NCBI GenBank assembly: GCA_036939755.1
Contig: JALLAZ010001040.1
Span: forward strand, 1 to 10,572
From: Stephanodiscus triporus
Taxonomy: Eukaryota > Bacillariophyta > Thalassiosirophyceae > Thalassiosirales > Thalassiosiraceae
DNA length: 10,572 bases
Direction: 5' to 3'
Every line of letters begins with the position of its first letter. The stretch's first letter is position 1. Under the pieces are notes generated by a model that was given only the letters and a program-made list of their open reading frames with translations, searched no databases and had not been told where the DNA came from. Below, in pieces: positions 1 through 6,137 of this stretch. Position numbers and translations under genes: made by a program.

Positions 1-144
1 CTACAAGAGGGTGATGCGCAATTTTTATTAGGGACGATTTTATGCGTTTTTACTTGTTTTAGCAAATCGTACTTAATCAAGTATTTTGGGTGCCCTGGGA
101 GCCAATTATTATAGCCGAGATAAGGTTTCACAACAACACACCCG

Positions 145-1370
145 ATGATCAGAACGGTGCTCCGCGTGCCTAAAATTGCTTTGCGGCGGCAAGGCGTGCC
201 GGTGGTGGCTGCAAATAATTCGCTGAATATGAGTATTCGCGAACTGATCCTACGGACTACTCCTAGTAGTTGTTCGCGCGGTTTCAATAAATTCTCGCTG
301 CTGCCTCGTGTGGGCGTGGCGACTCCTCCCATGCCTTACGGCTCGTCTCTGTTCGCGAGCGGCTTGCATCTCGGCATGAACCTGCATCTCGGCATGAACC
401 CGCGCGTCCTCGGCTCGATCAATAACGCTGCGATACGCATCTACTCCTCCCAGCCACCGAAGTCACCTCGCAGCCGGCTAGTTTCTGGCCTCGGCATGGT
501 TGGCGCAGGTGGCATGCTCTTGCTTGGCAAAGGAAAGTACCTCATAGGCGCGTTAAAACTAACGAAATTTGCGTCCCTGGGATCCATGCTCCTAACAGTG
601 GGTGCATACACGGCATTCTGTGAGTAGAGCACGTATTTCATTTGCTTCGAGAGATCCTGATGTCTAATACGATACTTTTGATGATTCCATGTAAAATTTG
701 TACAGATGGCTTCCCGTACGCTGTTGGGATGACTTCTCTCATTCTAATTCACGAGAGTGGTCACGCTTTAATGATGAAAAGGCTGGGCATTCCTTTCAGC
801 CCCATGGTATTCATTCCCTTTATGGGAGCCGCCGTTGCAATGAGGGAACGCCCGAAGGATGCGTACGAAGAAGCATTAGTCGCCTTCGGTGGACCTGTTC
901 TGGGAAGTTTTGGAGCTCTGGGATTTGCGGGCGCAGCGCATGCCATGGATAGTAATCTCCTATTTGCTCTTGCAGATTTCGGATTCATGATCAATTTGTT
1001 CAATCTGATTCCACTAGGTAGCATGGATGGAGGGCGCATTTGTGGCGCCATTAGTCCTTATGCTGGAGTTGTGGGGTTGGGTATGGGCGGACTGATGGCG
1101 TACGAAGGAATGATTTCGAACCCTATCTTCTATTTGATTCTGTTGGGAGGAGGATATGAAACATTCATGAGGTTTTATGATCCACTTGGCCATGCTCCAG
1201 CCAATTATTATCGTATTACGAGTGGTCAGCGAGCGGCTATAACTGGGGGGTATTTTGGTCTCGTAGGGGCTCTCTTTACAGCAATGGCTTGGAATAGTCA
1301 ATACATGATGACACCAGAGCAGTTGAAGCGAAAATCTTCTGGAACGTCTCCCTTCAAAGGTTTTGAATGA
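145..1370 (+). CDS. Site-2-protease-like membrane metalloprotease (peptidase M50), two exons
   Basis: Coding sequence is join(145..619, 706..1370), 379 residues. The splice gives an uninterrupted AYTAF-YGFPYAVG junction where the unspliced frame stops at 625. M50 proteases cut substrates within the membrane, using zinc held by HExxH and a distant Asp. Here HESGH is at residues 174-178, and NLIPLGSMDGG at 258-268 supplies the third ligand, Asp266. Hydrophobic stretches near residues 113-128, 142-173, 200-225, 235-260 and 295-310, plus a C-terminal one near 333-353, indicate a polytopic membrane protein. The first ~100 residues are Arg-rich, begin MIRTVLRVPK and have almost no acidic residues. 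They contain RIY|SS at 98-102, which fits an R-3 mitochondrial processing site, so an inner-membrane location is inferred; a plastid location is not excluded. An exact 6-residue tandem repeat, LHLGMN x2, lies at 74-85. ATG 145 is the first Met of the frame. Substrate unknown. Family assignment is firm. Confidence 0.92.
364..399 (+). repeat. 18-bp tandem duplication inside the presequence
   Basis: Two adjacent 18-bp units (364-381 and 382-399) differ only at the first base (T or C, a synonymous Leu change). They encode LHLGMN twice, in frame, in the N-terminal region upstream of the catalytic domain. This looks like a recent slippage duplication tolerated in a disposable leader region. Confidence 0.85.
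620..705 (+). other. Spliceosomal intron of the M50 protease gene (86 nt, phase 1)
   Basis: The donor is GTGAGT at 620-625 and the acceptor ends TTTGTACAG at 705. A CTAAT branch-point-like motif lies at 664-668. Removing it joins T619 to AT706-707 as a Tyr codon, deletes an in-frame TAG, and connects the presequence and first membrane segment to the HESGH exon in one frame. cDNA evidence is not available here. Confidence 0.9.
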
Positions 1371-2197
1371 ACAATTTTTCATCAAATCTTAGTTAATCTG
1401 ATCAATCTGGAGAATCGATCGTGAAAAAAAAATTCTGTTGATAAATTTCGATCCTCTTTGTCACGTGGGTACTGTGCTTCTACTAACAACACATTCTTTG
1501 ATGTTGGGAACGACTTTGCTTTATCCAACACATTCATTCTCACGTGAAAATTTACTCCCCGAGAATTGGCACTAAGCTAGAATGTTTTACAAGCCCCCTT
1601 AGCCTGTGACTTCTCTGCCACTCATCTATTTGTAATAGATTTGCCTTGTGGCTTTGGTGGGACTTGGTAACAGGTTTTAGAATACTTTGTTTTATCTGTC
1701 TATCTCTAGAATCAGCATCTCTCGGCTGCATGCAGCCCAACCTTTGTAATTTGTATTATAGTATACACGACTTCAATATGCTTCTATAGTGCTCTTGACG
1801 ACCTTCTTTACCCCACTAGGCTGCTGCTCCACTTCTGGGTAAACAGTCAACTTCCATTTTCTTTTATGAAGATCCTCTCTGCAGGAAAATGTGTGACTTT
1901 TTACTGGGCCAGTGTTCGATTCTGCCTTTTCTACCCAAACTTCATCCGTCTTGTTGAAGTTCGATCCTTCTTCTTAATGGCTCCAACACTGATCAGCAAA
2001 GATATTAAACTATTTCTAACATTTGAGCATCGTGGTTCAAATGTCGTGGGCGTACTCACTGACTCAATCAAAATCCATGCTGGGGTAGAACCATTTGCTT
2101 TTCTCTTGGCTACACCAAGAGCTAAATTGCCACATTCAGAATTGGACATTGTATCTCATTGCAGTTCATTGGAGTAGTGGATGCCTATATCTTGACC
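1371..2197. other. Intergenic, no gene recognised
   Basis: This is the first part of the gap between the convergent M50 and HDG-OGG1 genes. The longest open stretches are 62 codons on the minus strand (1552-1740) and 103 codons on the plus strand (1866-2177). Neither has a recognisable domain, a convincing start context or a splice structure. The interval contains an A9 run at 1425-1433 and two CACGTG cores, at 1461-1466 and 1540-1545. The presumed 3' UTR of the M50 gene lies at its left end. A decayed repeat or an unrecognised non-coding RNA cannot be excluded. Confidence 0.6.
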
Positions 2198-2486
2198 AGG
2201 ATTAGTTGCATGGCTTGCCTTGGCCCCTGCCTTGCCATGAGATACAATGCACGTTTAACTCTTCTGGAGATATTGTCGACTAATATTCAAAGTCCACAGC
2301 GAGGGTGATGGCGATGAGGAGGGAAATTGTGATGGCATTGCTCAGGATCAGTTGCATGGCTTGCCTTGGCCCATGCCTTGCCATGAGATACAAGAATGCA
2401 CGTTTAACTCTTCTGGAGATATTGTCGACTGAATATTCAAAGTCCACAGCGAGGGTGATGAGGAGGGAAATGGTGATGGCATTGCT
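2198..2486. repeat. Imperfect 145-bp tandem duplication, two copies
   Basis: Copy 1 is 2198-2342 (145 bp) and copy 2 is 2344-2486 (143 bp). Both start AGGAT(T/C)AGTTGCATGG and end GATGGCATTGCT. Three indels separate them: copy 2 gains 3 bp near 2392 and 1 bp near 2431, and lacks 6 bp in the GATGGCGATGAGGAGG tract. A few substitutions add to this. The indels shift reading frames between copies, so conserved coding across both is unlikely. The 13-mer ATGAGATACAATG of copy 1 (2237-2249) also occurs inverted just upstream, at 2147-2159. It may be a fragment of a larger dispersed repeat. Confidence 0.9.
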
Positions 2487-3254
2487 GGTGTTGCCTGCGC
2501 CGAGACAGAGATAGGCAAAAACAGTGATTTCAATGCTGGCATTGCAGCAATGACCGCAATTCGAGTCATCAACAATGAGAGGACCCCCACCAATGATGAC
2601 GCTTGATGAAAATGGCACGCCAACATTGGGAGCGTCGGCGGAGAATGTGGCCATGGAAGACAGTGTGGCTAAACAAACAAATGGTTGTAGAAAATTGGCT
2701 AATTCATTACTAAGACGTGCTTTATCAAGCTACATGTGATAGACTATTTCTATCCAGTAAACCACACATAGGAGTTTGAAAATTTAAACAAATGCAGCAA
2801 GTCTGTCTTTGAGAAACCATCGTTCCAAATGATTCATTCTCATCACTGGACTACTAAACTAGTAACCACTATTTACACCATGGAGTGAATCCCTCCCACT
2901 ATTCCAGGCACTGAAATGCCGATTCATCCTCCTGTTCTTCCTGGACAGTTAAATGGTGTCCATTATTCTAGCATACTTGGATGAGACACACTGTCCACTT
3001 CGGAACGTGCGAGAATACCTCCCAGGCATGGGTTTGGCAATGTTGCGCATGTGGCAGCGGTGAAAAATGGAGACCCATGAATTGGAAAAAACAGCTACTG
3101 CTGACAATCAGACTGACGAAGCATTGAGCAGACTTAGGAAAGGCGCATCTTTGACGATGACAGGTAAGAGGACACAGTCGATAAAAATTTTGATGCAAAA
3201 TGATTTACTGCTCGCTTTTATTAATGCTATTAAGACGTTCTGTGCTTTGCCCAC
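2487..3254. other. Intergenic, no gene recognised
   Basis: This stretch continues the convergent gap. It includes the start of a 71-codon plus-strand frame (3067-3282, beginning METHELEKTATADNQ). That frame is hydrophilic at first, has no domain I recognise, and ends inside the hairpin at 3255-3289. Plus-strand frames across 2500-2720 are open in short pieces with frame changes between them, which could be relics of a decayed coding sequence. I cannot name a source. Confidence 0.5.
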
Positions 3255-3289
3255 TTACTTATCATCTAGTGATGACAGATGATAAGTAA
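3255..3289. repeat. Perfect 13-bp inverted repeat (hairpin), 9-nt loop
   Basis: TTACTTATCATCT (3255-3267) is followed by a 9-nt loop and then its exact reverse complement, AGATGATAAGTAA (3277-3289). It lies about 255 bp beyond the stop codon of the minus-strand glycosylase gene, so it could sit in or past that transcript's 3' end. It could equally be a remnant of a small transposable element. No function is shown. Confidence 0.75.
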
Positions 3290-3545
3290 CTGTCACAATT
3301 TAAGGCGCAATGACTTTTTCTTCAGAAAGAAAACTGCTATTCCTACGACTGAAAAGAAGTCACAGGAACTCAACGACAACATTGAAAGTAGATTCTGAGA
3401 TATGCAGTAAGGAAGAAAAGGCATTTTTTGGTTTTTCATGTTGTTGTTCAGATTCATTCTTTGTTTATGTTTCGTTATTTCTCAGTCTCCAAATTGATGT
3501 CTTTTTCTTCGGATTTCCCCCCTCACCCATTGCACATGATTGGAA
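3290..3545. other. Presumed 3' UTR of the HDG-OGG1 gene; no gene
   Basis: The plus strand is pyrimidine-rich, so the minus-strand transcript is purine-rich. The open plus-strand frames here (3310-3615 and 3428-3709) run into the antisense of the OGG1 C-terminal coding region and are not believed. A clear polyadenylation signal was not identified. Confidence 0.45.
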
Positions 3546-5930
3546 CTATGATGTTTGTTTTTTCCTCTCCTCTTTCATTTCTTGCATTTTTCTCTGCTCT
3601 TCCTTCTTCCACTGATCCATTTCTGTCACAACGTCAACAGGGAGTACATTCCGAAACGACGGGAGTTCAGCAACAAAAAGCAGAGAATGAGCCCAGCCAG
3701 GGTAGTTAGTGAATCGATCACGAAACAAGTTTCCAACACGCTTATAGATTGTAGGTGTGATGCTCTTCGCTTCTCCCAGGACAGATGAATCGTAGTCTCG
3801 ACTTGCAATATGCTGCACATGCACATCTACTGGGATGGCATCATCTTGGTCCAACGAAAAGAGTGCAATACAATCAGCAACCTTACGCCCAATACCACTA
3901 AACTTTATTAATTCCTCTTGCACAGCCGCGGCATCTCGTTGTGTACGAAGATTTAACAAGTAATCATCTCCTCCACATTTCTTCAGTAAATCCCGAGTTT
4001 CGATTATGAATTTTGCCCGATAACCCAGACCCATTTGACGCAAATCGCTTTCGGTAGCATCCGCGAGGGAAGACAACGTGGGAAACGAAAAAAAGGATAA
4101 AGCTCCAACCTCACCACAATCCTGGCGGATTGGTAGTTCTATCAGAAACATGCCATACTTTTCTCGAAAGGACGACAGCATCTTTGTTATTCGTGGTATA
4201 TTATTGTTGCTCGAGCAAATAAATGAAAACATACATTCGTGTGGATCTTGTCTTACTATCCGAACTCCAGGTATGGCTTTGGCAATCTTGGCCAATCGTG
4301 CATCCTGTTTTGACCATTCTTCATAGAGAGGTGCTAGTGGAGTTTCGAGTCGAAAGTAACGTCGGAGATCTTCCTTCACTCCATCTGTCGGCCCACACAG
4401 CACACGGAACAAAGTTGTTGTAGTTGTCTCGCGAATAGAAATTACTCGGTCTTTGAGTGGTGCACCAACCCACTCTTTAGCATCATGCGTCCCCCATGCC
4501 GATTTTTGCGGTGACACAGCTGCAGTGTCTGCAACCCCGCCTGTGAATGAATCGTCAACTACCAACCAATTGAAACACTGACCAGTTGTTAGGGTAGCAG
4601 AGGGTCTCAATTCCTGCGCAGGCACCTCAAGATCGATCCATTCATTCTCTGGTGCCAATTCCGCGAGGTCAGATGATATAAGGCGAACAGTGGGCATTTT
4701 TGATGGAGAATGAGCAACAGCTTTTTTACTTTTCGGCGTTGACAAATTCGCTTCGGACTTGATGGTGTCTGAAGATGTACACGTGTCCACTCCATGCTGC
4801 TTAGATTTCTTCCAGGCTTCATAGTCCTCAAGTCCAGGAGAATAGCAGCCTTTTTCCCATTGATCTCTCTTCTCCAAGTAAGTAAACTTGGCAGCGGCCG
4901 GAGAAACACCAGGCAAGCACACAACCTCAATCACACGTTGATCGACTGCACCATCCTCCAAGCTGTTTCTGTTTGCTTTTTTCGCCTTGTTCATTGCACT
5001 TTTGAACACCCGCTTCGACATATCATTTTCGCCAGCCCTAAGCTTGCCATCCGTAAACCAATCCGTGAAGTGCTTCACGAACATCTGTGCACCCGTAGTA
5101 CCATTGGCAATAACAATCCTTTTGATGGAAAAACACTCGCTCCCAATATCATCATAAAATGTGCCCTCACAAAACTCTCTGATTGAGTTGGCCACCTCCT
5201 CTTTTATGTCCGCATCCAAACTTCCCTTCCTCTCACACTCGGCAATAATGTCCCAAAGTGCAAACCCCTTTGACACAATTCGCTCTAACTGCTGTGGATA
5301 CTCCAAGATTTCATCGTGCCGCAGATGATCGTGAAAAGAGGCGTAAGGTTTGCCCGTGGTTGGGGATACGGCCGCTGAACGGCGAAACCCCAGAGCATCG
5401 CCTGTTGAATTGTTGAGAACTCATGCATTAAAAAAAACGTACAAATTATCAACTCGTCTGTAAATCTTACCAGCAATGTACCAAAATGCGTTTTGAGGGT
5501 GGGCGTACATTTCATTCCTATCGAGGGAGACTACGGATGGATGCGTGCCCAGAATGAGAGTATGAACTGGTGGGCAGGCTTGATTCGATGGGTCCCGCTT
5601 TCTCTTCTTGAGCGCTGATATGGGAGTGACACCAGCAGCAGCGTGAGAGTGAGCAGATTTTTTGTCAGTTGTTGCTAGAACGTTCCCCCACCATGCCGGC
5701 TCGAATGATTTAGTGCGTGTCGCTGTTGTCATAGATTTGTCATTCGCCGTCTTACTCATGTTGGTCGGGGATGGTGAAAAATAACGAGACCCCGACCGGA
5801 TACTCATATCCGGTATCAGTTGGAGAGGGAGCGACACGGAGTTTGATGCACAAGATACGGACCTGGCGATTGATAGGGTCAGAGATAGCAGTGATGCGCG
5901 CAAAAACAGATGTGGGTTGTAAGGCGGCAT
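3546..5930 (-). CDS. OGG1: Fusion DNA glycosylase: HDG (UDG family 6) + 8-oxoguanine DNA glycosylase OGG1
   Basis: Coding sequence is complement(join(3546..5401, 5471..5930)), 771 residues. The N-terminal HDG-like domain (~120-340) has LILGTHPSVVSL (125-136), HPQNAFW (144-150, the motif holding the catalytic Asn of family 6), GDALGFRR after the splice, ALWDIIAECERKGSLD (201-216) and LPGVSPAAAK (316-325). This family removes hypoxanthine from deaminated adenine. A basic, Ser-rich linker (~345-395) leads to a full OGG1: OGG_N with TGQCFNW (426-432) and SFICSSNNNIPRIT (546-559), then HhH-GPD with GIGRKVADC (656-664; catalytic Lys660) and PVDVHVQHIA (677-686; catalytic Asp679). Residues corresponding to human N149, R154, Y203, R204, H270 and F319 are kept; Q315 is His725. 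A charged tail ends KKQTS. NLS-like KKRKR lies at 108-112. Start Met1 is the least certain point; Met42 and Met58 are alternatives. RYF|S at 49-52 resembles a mitochondrial processing site. The gene symbol refers to the OGG1 half. Confidence 0.93.
5402..5470 (-). other. Spliceosomal intron in the HDG domain (69 nt, phase 1)
   Basis: On the minus strand the donor is GTAAGA beginning at 5470 and the acceptor ends TCAACAG at 5402. Splicing joins G5471 to GC (5401-5400) as Gly154, producing HPQNAFWYIA-GDALGFRR. This agrees with the contiguous motif expected in family-6 glycosylases. Unspliced, the upstream frame stops at 5421. Confidence 0.92.
5763..5814. repeat. Two overlapping perfect 8-bp inverted repeats at the alternative start
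   Basis: GGTCGGGG (5763-5770) pairs with CCCCGACC (5790-5797). ACCGGATA (5795-5802) pairs with TATCCGGT (5807-5814) across a 4-nt loop. The two share bases 5795-5797 and so are mutually exclusive in RNA. The second possible start codon of the glycosylase gene (Met42, 5805-5807) lies at the loop of the tight hairpin. A role in start choice is only a possibility. Confidence 0.6.
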
Positions 5931-6137
5931 CGGTGGATTAACCTGGATTAATAGATAGTGTATGAATGTCGGGATATTTTTCGTCGTATCGTACCTGGAG
6001 ACGTGTGTGGCTCCAAGTCGGCGGGGCGCGGGCGGCCGGCGGCCGGCCAGCGGCCGCGCGGGGGGTTGGATCCCGCCAAACACGCCTCAACCACAACCCA
6101 AACAAACAAGTCTGAACCAAAGGAATGAAATAAAGCC
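5931..6137. promoter_or_regulatory. Divergent intergenic region, probable bidirectional promoter with GC-rich core
   Basis: Only 207 bp separate the predicted starts of the minus-strand glycosylase and the plus-strand 924-codon gene. The middle (about 6018-6065) is almost pure G+C, rich in GGCCGG and CGGCCG palindromes, and unlike the flanks. No TATA box is evident at a convincing position for either gene. Open frames through this patch on both strands are a by-product of few stop codons in GC-rich DNA. Shared promoter function is inferred from geometry and composition. Confidence 0.5.
6125..6133 (+). promoter_or_regulatory. Minimal upstream open reading frame (ATG-AAA-TAA)
   Basis: A two-codon ORF ends 4 nt before the ATG of the 924-codon gene at 6138. 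If the transcript starts upstream of 6125, this minimal uORF could lower initiation at the main start or allow termination-reinitiation. Whether it is in the mRNA is unknown, and short ATG-stop pairs can occur by chance. Confidence 0.35.

Noticed and set aside
2031..2050. tRNA T-loop-like GGTTCAAAT
   Set aside because: No acceptor stem, D-arm or anticodon arm can be placed around it.
1866..2177. 103-codon plus-strand open frame
   Set aside because: Composition is hydrophobic but irregular, with no known motif, no neighbouring exon that extends it and no support from the other strand.
2280..2654. 124-codon minus-strand open frame across the tandem duplication
   Set aside because: Its length comes from translating a duplicated segment; the frame is broken by a 1-bp indel between copies, and no domain is recognisable.
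3067..3282. 71-codon plus-strand frame beginning METHELEKTATADNQ
   Set aside because: No domain is visible and its end lies in a palindromic hairpin; it is mentioned only in the interval description.
3546..5401. Two separate genes, HDG and OGG1, mis-joined
   Set aside because: The HDG C-terminal half and all of OGG1 lie in one uninterrupted frame with no stop and no intron needed between them.
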